From: Bordetella sp. LUAb4
GTDB lineage: Bacteria; Pseudomonadota; Gammaproteobacteria; Burkholderiales; Burkholderiaceae_B
Assembly: GCF_021325795.1 (NCBI RefSeq)
Contig: NZ_JAHPZX010000002.1
Span: 1,302,001-1,366,000 of the forward strand
DNA: 64,000 bases
Direction of reading: 5' to 3'
The translations under genes were made by a program, and so were the position numbers. Below are positions 51,517-59,818 of this stretch, in pieces. The notes beneath the pieces are model-generated. The model ran no database searches. It had not been told where the DNA came from and was given only the letters and a program-made list of their open reading frames with translations. Each line of letters starts with the position of its first letter. Positions within the stretch are counted from its first letter, which is position 1.

Positions 51517-51877
51517 CTCTCCTCCCCGTGGACACCAAGGCGCAAAGCCGCACAAGAACGAACATGAGGGCGGCTTGCTTCAACGATTTCTCGTTCGAAG
51601 GATACTGAGAAAATCTTTTCATTCCTTTTGATGTTCTTCGAGACTGGCTGACGTGCAGGCAATTTTCATTAACGGAATGAAACTTCTCCAGCGAACCTCG
51701 CTCGCCTTCAGGGGACCGCCCCTGGCCGACAAGCGCCAACGCAAACGACTGTCTTCTCCTCGATTTGCCTGCCGGGCGCGGACCGCGAGGCGCGTCCGTT
51801 GCCAATGACTCTAATCCACTATAAAGAACTATAAAGCACTATAATTGCCAATAATTCGGTCTTGCCTAGCGTCCATC
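51517..51877. other. Intergenic region between lipoprotein and ATPase genes, with short repeats
   Basis: 361 bp between divergent genes. The clearest element is a 10-bp tandem repeat at 51818-51847: ACTATAAAGA, ACTATAAAGC, ACTATAATTG, the last containing a TATAAT -10-like box (51840-51845) 33 bp before the ATPase ATG at 51878. The left part (51556-51815) shows no supported gene. Confidence 0.55.
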
Positions 51878-53044
51878 ATGACTTCTTCCCGCAACTCGTC
51901 TGAAACGGTCTTCCATCGTTCGGCCGAGGCACGCAAGCTGGCCAGGCAAATCCTCCACACCTCTGGGGCCTCCTCTGCGTCCTCCGGGGTTTTTTTGGCC
52001 GCACCCCGACGCACTGGCAAGACGACCTTCTTGCGCGCGGACTTGGCGCCCGCTCTAACAGATCTCGGTGCGCTTGTGATTTACGCGGACCTGTGGGCGG
52101 ACCGGCAAGCCGACCCAGGCGATGTCATCGTCGCGGCGATTCGTGGTGAACTCGCCAAGCACGACGCGCTATTGACGAGGCTTGCCAAGGCCGCCGGCGT
52201 AAAGGGCGGCAAGATGTTGGGAGTCGAGTTCTCTCTTGATCAGATCGGACTTGGCAAGAACGTCTCCCTCGTTCAGGCTCTCGCGACGCTTTCCGACGAG
52301 GCGAAAGCACCTATCGTGCTAATGATCGACGAGGCGCAACAGGCTGCCACCACGACACTCGGAAGCGACACCTTGTTTTCGCTCAAGGCCGCCCGGGATG
52401 AGTTGAACAACCAACACGCCGGCTTACGGGTCGTATGCACCGGATCCAACCGCGACAAGCTTTCCCTGCTGCGCACGAGCAAGGATCAAGCGTTCTTCGG
52501 CGCTCCTCTTGTAGACTTCCCTCCCCTCGGTCTGCCGTTCATCGAATGGTTCTGCACCCAGGCCCAGGATCTGCCGGCACCGTTGGATCCACACCAGGTC
52601 TGGCCGCTTTTCAAATCGGCCGGCAACCGGCCCGAAGTCGTCGGCGCCGCGGTAGATCAGCTGAGATTCGACTTCGAACTACAAGCGCAGGATGTGTCCG
52701 CTCGCTTCGAGACGGTCGTGCGAGAGCAGATTGCTCAAGCCAACGAAGAGTTGATGCGGGTCTTCCACAGTTTGACGCCGCTGCAATCGGCAGTGCTCCG
52801 TGTACTGGCACTCATGGGCAAGGATTACGCACCCTTCGAGCAGGGAACGATGGAGCGGTACCGCTCCTTTCTGGAGAGCGGCAGCGAAGACAGCGCCTCG
52901 GCCCAGAACGTCCAGGCAGCGCTCACGTCGCTCCAAGAAAAGACCTTGGTCTGGCGCGCATCGCGCGGGGTCTACGCCATGGAAGACGACGGCCTGAGGA
53001 CTTTGCTGCGAGAAACAGGACATCTGGACCTGCCCGCCGGATAA
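51878..53044 (+). CDS. Lone AAA/STAND-type ATPase
   Basis: 388 residues from ATG 51878. A single P-loop domain with Walker A AAPRRTGKTT (Lys48) and Walker B PIVLMIDEAQQA (Asp151-Glu152), then a sensor-like CTGSNRDKLSLL, an FFGAPLVDFPPLGL loop and a helical C-terminal half with RVLALMGKDYAPFE, likely a winged-helix. It fits the archaeal-ATPase/AAA_22-like group. It has no partner gene. Such stand-alone ATPases occur in defence and mobile contexts, but no effector is present here. Function unknown. Confidence 0.75.
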   Translation: MTSSRNSSETVFHRSAEARKLARQILHTSGASSASSGVFLAAPRRTGKTTFLRADLAPALTDLGALVIYADLWADRQADPGDVIVAAIRGELAKHDALLTRLAKAAGVKGGKMLGVEFSLDQIGLGKNVSLVQALATLSDEAKAPIVLMIDEAQQAATTTLGSDTLFSLKAARDELNNQHAGLRVVCTGSNRDKLSLLRTSKDQAFFGAPLVDFPPLGLPFIEWFCTQAQDLPAPLDPHQVWPLFKSAGNRPEVVGAAVDQLRFDFELQAQDVSARFETVVREQIAQANEELMRVFHSLTPLQSAVLRVLALMGKDYAPFEQGTMERYRSFLESGSEDSASAQNVQAALTSLQEKTLVWRASRGVYAMEDDGLRTLLRETGHLDLPAG

Positions 53045-53130
53045 AGCGGGGGTGCGCACTCCGTGCGCCATCCGCTCGCAGGAGCGCACGGCCAGTCGGT
53101 TATTTGCTCAGACCATCGCCTCTCAGAAGC

Positions 53131-53176
53131 TCAGCGCTTGACCAAATGCTCAGGTAAGCGACAGGCCAGGACGGCC
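53131..53176 (-). pseudogene. Remnant of an MFS (ACS-family) gene 3' end
   Basis: On the minus strand it reads PAVLACRLPEHLVKR-stop, next to AVLAYRLPKHLVNR-stop at the end of the intact MFS gene (53832-53877): 39 of 46 bases match, including the stop codon in the same place, and most differences fall on third codon positions. It looks like the last piece of a paralogous transporter gene. No further homology was recognised upstream. Confidence 0.7.
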
Positions 53177-53338
53177 GGCTTCATATCGAAACCGGGATTG
53201 GCGAAGCGTAAGAGTTGCTCACGGACTCAAGTACGGGTAACGCATTTCGTGGCACACTCCGCCCTTCTGATGTTCAAGTGTGGCGGTTGAGCTTATAAAG
53301 CCATTGCGCTTGCGCGAGCGGTATTGCCGGAGTGCAAT

Positions 53339-53800
53339 TTGGAATTGAATATCACCGAGATCATGGAGAAGCTGCCGCATCGCTTCCCCATGCTGCTCAT
53401 CGACCGGGTTCTTGAGTTGGTTCCCCAAGAGCGGATTGTGGCTATCAAGAACGTATCCGCAGGGGACAGCTTTACCCACGGAATCGAAGGTGGCGCCGCG
53501 CCCATGCCAGGTACGTTGATCCTGGAAGCCATGGCCCAAGGCGCCGCCCTCTTCTCCTTCGCGGAAAAAGGCGCGGGCAAGGACGAGCACGAACGCCCCG
53601 AAGAGGCCGGCACCGTCTATTACTTTCTTGGCGTGGACGACGCCCGCTTCCTCCAGCCGGTGATCGCCGGCGACTGCCTGCGCCTGGACGTGCGGGCACT
53701 ACGCCTGAGCCGCTCCATCTGCAAATACAAAGGGCAGGCATACGTCGGCGACACGCTAGTCGCCGAAGCCACGTTGCTCTGCGCTATCCGCGCGAAATAA
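53339..53800 (+). CDS. FabZ-like hot-dog-fold protein lacking the canonical catalytic His
   Basis: 153 residues from TTG 53339 (GGAG 6 bases upstream; ATG 53363 also in frame). FabZ hallmarks: EIMEKLPHRFPMLLIDRVLEL, then EAMAQGAALFSF with the catalytic Glu, and YYFLGVDDARFLQPVIAGDCLRLDVRALR. The catalytic loop differs: FabZ has GHFPG(x)PVMPG, here SFTHGIEGGAAPMPG. Its substrate may be something other than acyl-ACP, or activity may be changed. It sits between the MFS remnant and the intact MFS gene. Confidence 0.75.
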   Translation: MELNITEIMEKLPHRFPMLLIDRVLELVPQERIVAIKNVSAGDSFTHGIEGGAAPMPGTLILEAMAQGAALFSFAEKGAGKDEHERPEEAGTVYYFLGVDDARFLQPVIAGDCLRLDVRALRLSRSICKYKGQAYVGDTLVAEATLLCAIRAK

Positions 53801-53831
53801 TGGGATCAGCCTGACCCTGCTATTCAGGACG

Positions 53832-55190
53832 TCATCGGTTCACCAGATGCTTGGGTAAGCGATAGGCCAGGACGGCCCCCACCACGGCGATGCCGGCAAT
53901 GAAATAGATGCCGCCCGCCGTGGAATGCGTCGCGTCTTTCACGATTCCCATCATGTAAGGACTGACGAAACCGCCCAAGCCGCCCAGCGAGTTGATGACC
54001 CCGATCGCCGCCGCCATGCCCACGCCACCCAAGAACAAACTCGGCAACATCCACATCATGGTCGTCGCCATATAGACACCCGCGGTGCCCACGGTCAATG
54101 CGGCAAGCGCGGCGATCGGGCTCGCGTGCAGCAAGGCGCTCCCCGCCAAACCGGTCGCGGATACGATGAATCCGAAGATCAAATGCCAGCGCCGCTCCAG
54201 CCGGCGATCCGAAGACCGCGCAATCAGGTTCAGCGCAACGGCACCCGCAAGAAATGGGATGGCCGACAGCAGGCCGATGATCAGGGGATCCTGATATCCA
54301 AGGTCCTTTACCAAGCTCGGCAGCCAGAAGCTGACCCCATAGTTGCCTATCGCCTGGCAAATACACAGCGCGACCATGGCCCAGACCCGGGCATCCTTGA
54401 GCATGACCAGGATGGTGGGATGAAAGCCGCCCATCTTGTCCTTGGCTTTCGCATCCGCCTCCAGATCCGCGTGCACGCTCCTCTTTTCATCTTCGGTCAG
54501 CCACCTGGCCTGCGCCGGCGTATCGGTCAGCAGCCAGGGCACCAGCAAGGCCATCAGCACCGACGGGCAGCCTTCCATCAGAAACAGCCATTGCCATCCC
54601 GCCAGCCCGGAGGAATCGTGCATGCTGTGCATGATCCAGCCCGACAACGGCGCGCCTATGACCCCGGACAAGGGAATCGCCGCCATGAAAAGTCCCAGCA
54701 TCCGCCCCCGCACTCGCGAGGGAAACCAGAACGTCAGATACAGCACGATGCCAGGAAAGAAACCGGCCTCGGCCGCGCCCAGCAGGAAACGCAACACATA
54801 GAACTGCGTCGGCGTCTGCACGAACGCGAAACCCATCGACAGCAGACCCCACAGCAGCATGATGCGCATGATGGTCTTGCGCGCACCCACCTTCATCATC
54901 CAGACATTGCTGGGCGCCTCGAAGATCAGGTAGCCGATGAAGAACAGACCCGCGCCAAAGCCATATGCCGTCTCCGAGAATCCCAGATCCTCCAGCATCC
55001 GCAGCTTGGCGAAACCCACGTTCACCCGGTCGAGATACGCGAACAGGTAGCAAATAATGAGAAACGGCAGAATCTTCCAGGCGATCTTGCGATACACCGC
55101 TTGGGATGCGGATCCCAAGGCATCCGTGTACGGCGCGCCTGCGGGTTGCGCGAGCGCCGCGGCATCCGGAGACAAAGCGGGATTTCTCAT
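53832..55190 (-). CDS. MFS transporter, anion:cation symporter (ACS) family
   Basis: 452 residues from ATG 55190 (GGAGAC upstream). About 12 transmembrane segments. ACS patterns: KIAWKILPFLIICYLFAYLDRVNVGFAKL, LFFIGYLIFEAPSNVWMMKVGARKTI, RFLLGAAEAGFFPGIVLYLTFWFPSRVRGRMLG and GWQWLFLMEGCPSVLMAL. The family moves organic acids such as tartrate, phthalate and glucarate with protons. It shares orientation with the LysR gene upstream. Confidence 0.9.
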   Translation of the reverse strand: MRNPALSPDAAALAQPAGAPYTDALGSASQAVYRKIAWKILPFLIICYLFAYLDRVNVGFAKLRMLEDLGFSETAYGFGAGLFFIGYLIFEAPSNVWMMKVGARKTIMRIMLLWGLLSMGFAFVQTPTQFYVLRFLLGAAEAGFFPGIVLYLTFWFPSRVRGRMLGLFMAAIPLSGVIGAPLSGWIMHSMHDSSGLAGWQWLFLMEGCPSVLMALLVPWLLTDTPAQARWLTEDEKRSVHADLEADAKAKDKMGGFHPTILVMLKDARVWAMVALCICQAIGNYGVSFWLPSLVKDLGYQDPLIIGLLSAIPFLAGAVALNLIARSSDRRLERRWHLIFGFIVSATGLAGSALLHASPIAALAALTVGTAGVYMATTMMWMLPSLFLGGVGMAAAIGVINSLGGLGGFVSPYMMGIVKDATHSTAGGIYFIAGIAVVGAVLAYRLPKHLVNR

Positions 55191-55414
55191 CGCGCGTCTC
55201 CAAGGCAGCCGCGTCCGGCGCACGCGGACGCGCCACGCAAGTTTACGTATGGCATGTCATTCCCCTTGTGATGATCCATAGTTCCTGGCGCGCACCCTGG
55301 CGGGAGGCCCCATGACTCGGATGTTGATCCCACGCCGCCCCATGCTTCGTGGGGCAGCGCATAACTGACAATGCGTGTTTGATTATGCCGCGCAAGGGAA
55401 CACGGCACCGACTG

Positions 55415-56380
55415 TCATTTTTTATCGGAGGGATCAAAAACCTGGATCGCCCCGCTACAGTGGCGCGCCGCCGCGTCCTGGGCCAGGGAACAGATAGCCC
55501 GTTTCAATGCGTTGTTGGATGTCCCCTCCAGGTACACGGCGTAGTAGTCGAGTTGCGGCAGCACCACCGACGTATTCAGTGCCCGCAAGGCGCCGGATTC
55601 GATCACGTCTTTCACCAGCACCGACGACAACGCCCCTATGCCACGCCCCGCATGCACCATATCGATAATGGTTTGCACGGACGAAACACCCCAGATCCGG
55701 ACGTCGGACAGGTCTAGCGCTTCCCGTATGCAGGCAAGAACATTGGTACTGAGCAGCGTATACGCGGGCCACGTAATGATGGGGTAACGCGTGAAGAGCT
55801 CATCGTCCGCGCCGCCAGTGGAATCGGCAGGATCATGCCCCTCGGGGGTCAGCCCCTGGGCCACGACGAAGCACACCTCGTAACTGCACAATTTGGTGCC
55901 ATGCACGCCATCGTTGGAAATGGCCTCCGTCATCAAGGCCAGATCGATGTCCTGCGCCAGCAAGCGCTGGCGCAGCTCCGGCGAATTGTCGACGGCGATG
56001 TCGATGATGAGGTTGGGATAGCGCCCGCTGATATCTTCGATCAGGCTGGAAAGCCAGGTCCGCACCAGCGTTTCTGATGTTCCTATCGTGAACTTGCCGC
56101 GCAAGGCCGCGGGCTGAGCGACCGCGGCCAGCAATTCGTCACGCACTTTGAGCAGCCGCTCGGCGTACTCGACCAGAAGCGCACCGCGCGCCGTCAGCGT
56201 GGCGCGCCGGCGATTGGCGTCGAACAGCTCGACGCCCAATTCCTGTTCCAGCTGCGCGATGCGGGCCGATATGGCGGGTTGGGTCGTATGCAGCTTGGTC
56301 GCGGCCGCGCGAAAGCCACCCAGCTTCGCGACCCAATAGAACGTTTCGAAAGTCCGCAAGTCCCGCATATTGCCCGCCAT
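55415..56380 (-). CDS. LysR family regulator
   Basis: 321 residues from ATG 56380 (a second start at 56368). N-terminal helix-turn-helix FYWVAKLGGFRAAATKLHTTQPAISARIAQLEQELG; effector domain IDIAVDNSPELRQRLLAQDIDLALMTEAIS. It is co-directional with and 224 bp upstream of the ACS transporter and is preceded by the UPF0317 hydro-lyase gene, so it likely controls one or both. The ligand is unknown. Confidence 0.9.
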   Translation of the reverse strand: MAGNMRDLRTFETFYWVAKLGGFRAAATKLHTTQPAISARIAQLEQELGVELFDANRRRATLTARGALLVEYAERLLKVRDELLAAVAQPAALRGKFTIGTSETLVRTWLSSLIEDISGRYPNLIIDIAVDNSPELRQRLLAQDIDLALMTEAISNDGVHGTKLCSYEVCFVVAQGLTPEGHDPADSTGGADDELFTRYPIITWPAYTLLSTNVLACIREALDLSDVRIWGVSSVQTIIDMVHAGRGIGALSSVLVKDVIESGALRALNTSVVLPQLDYYAVYLEGTSNNALKRAICSLAQDAAARHCSGAIQVFDPSDKK

Positions 56381-56456
56381 CCCCCAAAAGTTGACGCCGC
56401 CTGCACGCGAAAGCATGCGGCGGCGGCGACCCATTCTAGGTGCAATGCGCGCGGGC

Positions 56457-57245
56457 CTACAACACGGCGAAATCCGCATTGCGTAAATCGGTAACCAGCA
56501 TGTGGGCAGGTGCATGCGTGATGCAGAAGTCCAGCCCGGCCGCTTCGACGACCGCCTGCGGCGTCACCCCGCAAGCCCAGAACACCGGCAGTTCGCCCGC
56601 TTCCATCGGCACGGCAGTCCCGTAGTCCGGTTTGTCGATATCGGCGATGCCGATGGATTCCGGCAGGCCGATGTGCACCGGCGCCCCATGGACCGCGGGC
56701 ATGCGCGAGGTAATCTGGATCGCGCGGATGGCCTCGGCCGGCTTGAACGAACGCATGGATACGACCAGGGGCCCGGAGAAGGGACCCGCCGGCGTCGTGG
56801 GTATCGACGTGCGGTACACGGGCACATCGCAGCCGCGCTCGTGATGATGCAGCGTCAAGCCGGCCCGCAGCAATTCATCCTCGAAGGAAAAGGAGCAGCC
56901 CAGCAGAAACGCCACCAGATCGTCGCGCCAGTAATCCTTGATATCCGGGACTTCCCGCTCCAGCGCGCCGTTGCGCCAGATCCTGTATTTAGGCAGGTCA
57001 GTGCGGATATCGATGTCCTTGCCCAATTGCGGCAGGCGCCAATCACCGGCGTCGGAACTACCCAGCAGCGGGCACGGCTTGGGATTCAGGGAGCAGAAGC
57101 GCAGGAAGTCCGTGGCTTGCGCGGACGGCAGGATCGCCAGATTGGCCTGCACATATCCAGGCGCCAGCGCCGACGTCTGGGTAGTGTGCTTGCGGGCACG
57201 TATCAGCTGGCGCGCTTCATAGCCTGTAGTCGCAGCGGTGCTCAC
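56457..57245 (-). CDS. Putative hydro-lyase (UPF0317/DUF1445 family)
   Basis: 262 residues with the UPF0317 pattern: [65 protein letters not shown] and [27 protein letters not shown]. Members include D-glutamate cyclase-like enzymes and putative hydratases of unknown substrate; the 2-oxo/hydroxy-acid context suits the adjacent ACS transporter. It is leftward, 76 bp before the LysR gene starts. Confidence 0.85.
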   Translation of the reverse strand: MSTAATTGYEARQLIRARKHTTQTSALAPGYVQANLAILPSAQATDFLRFCSLNPKPCPLLGSSDAGDWRLPQLGKDIDIRTDLPKYRIWRNGALEREVPDIKDYWRDDLVAFLLGCSFSFEDELLRAGLTLHHHERGCDVPVYRTSIPTTPAGPFSGPLVVSMRSFKPAEAIRAIQITSRMPAVHGAPVHIGLPESIGIADIDKPDYGTAVPMEAGELPVFWACGVTPQAVVEAAGLDFCITHAPAHMLVTDLRNADFAVL

Positions 57246-57361
57246 CCTGTTTCCCCTTGCTGTTTGATCGAAGAGGTCATTATCGGCAGGCTGGCCGCTC
57301 GCCCGCCAACTCTGGTTTTGGATCGCGGCAATTGGAAAAAGTGATCAGGCACGCGGTGAAA

Positions 57362-57382
57362 AGAGGTCGACCTCTCTATACT
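57362..57382 (+). promoter_or_regulatory. Palindrome and -10 box upstream of the DUF4239 gene
   Basis: AGAGGTCGACCTCT (57362-57375) is a perfect 14-bp palindrome, followed after one base by TATACT (57377-57382), a good -10. The -35 position is poor. A factor bound at the palindrome would overlap the promoter. Confidence 0.5.
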
Positions 57383-57412
57383 GTGGCGTCCAGCACCGCC
57401 ATGGAACCCGTC

Positions 57413-58174
57413 ATGAATCACACCCTGATTGCTGTCGGCATCTTCGCTTTGGTAACCGCCAGTGCGTGCGCGGGGCTGTACTTGCGCAAGGTGCTGCCCG
57501 AACATCATGTCAGCACCGCGTCGACCGATGCCATCAAGCTGGCCACTGGTCTGGTGGCTACCTTGGCCGCGTTGGTACTCGGCCTGCTGGTGTCGTCGGC
57601 CAAGCACACGCTGGACGAAGTCAATGGCGAACTGGTCCGCAATGCCGCCCACATCATGCAGCTGGACCAGTTGCTGGATTCCTACGGCGAGCCGGCGAAG
57701 CAGGTGCGGCATGAACTGGTCGGCGACTACGCCGAGGCGGTAAACCTGTTATCCGCCAACAATAGCGCCGATACCGACCAACTCGCCGGCCAGATCCGGC
57801 TGCGGCGTTTGGCCGATTACCAGACGCGGCTGATGGCGCTACCCGCCGCCGACGACACCCAGCGACAGATCCGCGCGCAGGCCGTGCAGTTGCAGGGGCA
57901 AATCGTCGCCACGCGCTGGCTGGTGCTATTGCAGCGTGAAGGCGCCGTTTCCGTGCCGCTCATCGTCGTACTGGTGGTGTGGCTGGTCGTCATCTTCACC
58001 GCCTTCGGTCTGCTCTCGCCCCCCAATGGCGCGGTCATCTGCGGGCTGATCCTCTGCGCGCTGTCGGCCGCCGGCGCCATCTTCCTGATCCTGGAAATGG
58101 ATCGCCCCCTGGACGGCCTGATCCACATTTCCATCACGCCCCTGCGCGACGCCATCACGCACCTGCGGAATTAG
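57413..58174 (+). CDS. DUF4239 (bestrophin-like domain) membrane protein
   Basis: 253 residues. Four hydrophobic segments: about 5-25 at the start (LIAVGIFALVTASACAGLY), about 40-60 (ATGLVATLAALVLGLLVSS), and a pair near the end (IVVLVVWLVVIFTAFGLLS; GLILCALSAAGAIFLILEMD). The long middle part (HTLDEVNGELVRNAAHIMQLDQLL) is helical. This layout and motif set match DUF4239 proteins of unknown function. The start at 57413 is preferred over 57401; neither has a strong ribosome site. Confidence 0.75.
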   Translation: MNHTLIAVGIFALVTASACAGLYLRKVLPEHHVSTASTDAIKLATGLVATLAALVLGLLVSSAKHTLDEVNGELVRNAAHIMQLDQLLDSYGEPAKQVRHELVGDYAEAVNLLSANNSADTDQLAGQIRLRRLADYQTRLMALPAADDTQRQIRAQAVQLQGQIVATRWLVLLQREGAVSVPLIVVLVVWLVVIFTAFGLLSPPNGAVICGLILCALSAAGAIFLILEMDRPLDGLIHISITPLRDAITHLRN

Positions 58175-58337
58175 CGGGGCGCGGTTTGCTGCGACGCACC
58201 AGCGTGGCGCAGAAGCGCGGGCATGGCCGCACCATCGTGTAGCGCATCGCCGGCCGAAGGCCTGAGATGCATTGCTTACAGCGGAAATAACTCAATAAAA
58301 ACAAATACCTGAAACACCTCCAGCCACATCTGAAAAG

Positions 58338-58354
58338 TTGGCATATCGATTGCT
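58338..58354 (+). promoter_or_regulatory. ntr: Sigma-54-type promoter for the nitrate operon
   Basis: TTGGCATATCGATTGCT fits the sigma-54 -24/-12 pattern: GG (58340-58341), 10 bases, GC (58352-58353), with TTGGCA and TTGCT flanks. It implies nitrogen control through NtrC. Transcription would start near 58365, about 137 bases ahead of nrtA. Confidence 0.75.
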
Positions 58355-58387
58355 TTAACCAGGGTGATGGCCACCGAACCGGCCGTC

Positions 58388-58469
58388 GCCGCGACCAGTC
58401 CGCGGCACATGGAACAACGGCGTTCCGCGGCTTCAGGGCTTGACCCCGGAGCGCGGGACGCTTTTTTTT
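58388..58469 (+). ncRNA. Nitrate operon leader with two hairpins and an intrinsic terminator
   Basis: The leader holds hairpin 1, GCCGCG-ACCAGTC-CGCGGC (58388-58406), and hairpin 2, GCGTTCCGCG paired with CGCGGGACGC (58420-58461, one G-U pair, with an inner GGG/CCC stem), followed by eight T (58462-58469). Such a terminator inside the leader suggests attenuation relieved by a NasT/NasR-type antiterminator, the known control of nitrate assimilation operons. The loops are not the exact six-base ANTAR pattern. The regulator is not in this window. Confidence 0.7.
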
Positions 58470-58501
58470 CGCCTAGTCGCTGATTCACCTGGAGCCCTGG
58501 A

Positions 58502-59803
58502 ATGAAGCCCGTAGATTCGAAGACGTCCCCGACGACCTCCCCCTCGGCCGCCACCGCCATCGATCAAGGCCGCCGCGACTGGCTGGGCAAGAGCGCCCGC
58601 GGCCTGGCCGGTGCCAGCCTGCTGACGCTGGTCGACCCGCTGGTGCGCGCCGGCGCCTGGGCCGCCGGCTCCGACGCCCCGGAAAAAACCGAGGTCAAGA
58701 TCGGCTTCATTCCCCTTACCGACTGTGCTTCCGTCGTCATGGCCTCGGTCCTGGGCATAGACAAGAAATACGGCATCAAAATCACCCCGTCCAAGGAAGC
58801 CTCCTGGGCCGGGGTGCGCGACAAGCTGGTCAATGGCGAACTCGATTTCTCCCACGTGCTCTACGGCCTGGTCTATGGCGTGCACCTGGGCATCGGTGGT
58901 CCCAAGAAAGACATGGCCGTCCTGATGGGCCTGAACCGCAACGGCCAGGCGATCACGCTTTCCGACAAGCTCAAGCAAGCCGGCGCCACCGACGGCGCAT
59001 CCCTGGCCAAGGTCATGCAGACCCAGAAGCGCGAATACACCTTCGCCCAGACCTTCCCCACCGGCACCCACGCCATGTGGCTCTATTACTGGCTGGCCGC
59101 GGCCGGCATCAATCCCATGCGCGACGCCAAGGTCATCACCGTGCCGCCCCCGCAAATGGTCGCCAACATGCGCGTCGGCAATATGGATGGCTTCTGCGTG
59201 GGCGAACCCTGGGGTGCCCGCGCCATCGCCGACAAGATCGGCTTCACCGCCGTCACCACACAGCAGATCTGGACCGATCACCCCGAAAAGGTGCTGGGCA
59301 CCAGCGCCGACTTCGTCAAGGCCAATCCCAATACCACCCGTGCCGTCACCGCGGCCATCATCGAAGCGGGCAAATGGATAGACGCCTCCGTCTCCAACCG
59401 CCGCCAGACCGCCGAAACCATCGCCGCCAAGTCCTACGTCAATACCGACATGAACATCATCGTGGACCGCATGCTGGGCCGCTACAGCGACGGCCTGGGC
59501 AAGACTTGGGACGATCCCAACGCCATGCACTTCTACCAGGACGGCGAAGTCAACTTCCCCTATCTCAGCGACGGCATGTGGTTCCTGACTCAGCACAAGC
59601 GCTGGGGCCTGGTGAAAGAGCATCCCGACTACCTCGCCGCCGCCAAACAGATCAACCGCATCGACATCTACAAGCAAGCCGCCGCGGCCGCGGGCGCCAG
59701 CCTGCCCAAATCCGAAAACCGTTCCTCCAAGCTGATCGACGGCGTGGTCTGGGACGGCAGCAACCCGGCCGCCTATGCGGACGGTTTCACCGTCAAAGCC
59801 TGA
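58502..59803 (+). CDS. nrtA: Nitrate/nitrite ABC transporter substrate-binding protein
   Basis: 433 residues. A Tat-type signal (GRRDWLGKSARGLAGASLL; Arg24-Arg25) replaces a Sec peptide. The receptor domain carries NrtA/CmpA patterns: KIGFIPLTDCASVVMASVLGIDKKYGI, SWAGVRDKLVNGELDFSHVL, FPTGTHAMWLYYWLAAAGI, MVANMRVGNMDGFCVGEPWG and HPEKVLG. It binds nitrate or nitrite in the periplasm. First gene of the operon after a sigma-54 promoter and leader. The ribosome site is GGAGCCCTGG, 8 bases upstream. Confidence 0.92.
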   Translation: MKPVDSKTSPTTSPSAATAIDQGRRDWLGKSARGLAGASLLTLVDPLVRAGAWAAGSDAPEKTEVKIGFIPLTDCASVVMASVLGIDKKYGIKITPSKEASWAGVRDKLVNGELDFSHVLYGLVYGVHLGIGGPKKDMAVLMGLNRNGQAITLSDKLKQAGATDGASLAKVMQTQKREYTFAQTFPTGTHAMWLYYWLAAAGINPMRDAKVITVPPPQMVANMRVGNMDGFCVGEPWGARAIADKIGFTAVTTQQIWTDHPEKVLGTSADFVKANPNTTRAVTAAIIEAGKWIDASVSNRRQTAETIAAKSYVNTDMNIIVDRMLGRYSDGLGKTWDDPNAMHFYQDGEVNFPYLSDGMWFLTQHKRWGLVKEHPDYLAAAKQINRIDIYKQAAAAAGASLPKSENRSSKLIDGVVWDGSNPAAYADGFTVKA

Positions 59804-59818
59804 GCCCGGAGCACTCGC

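Noticed and set aside
58388-58406. Exact ANTAR two-hairpin target motif
   Set aside because: The first loop has seven bases (ACCAGUC) and the second five, so the strict six-base A1/G4 loop rule is not met. The terminator itself is kept.
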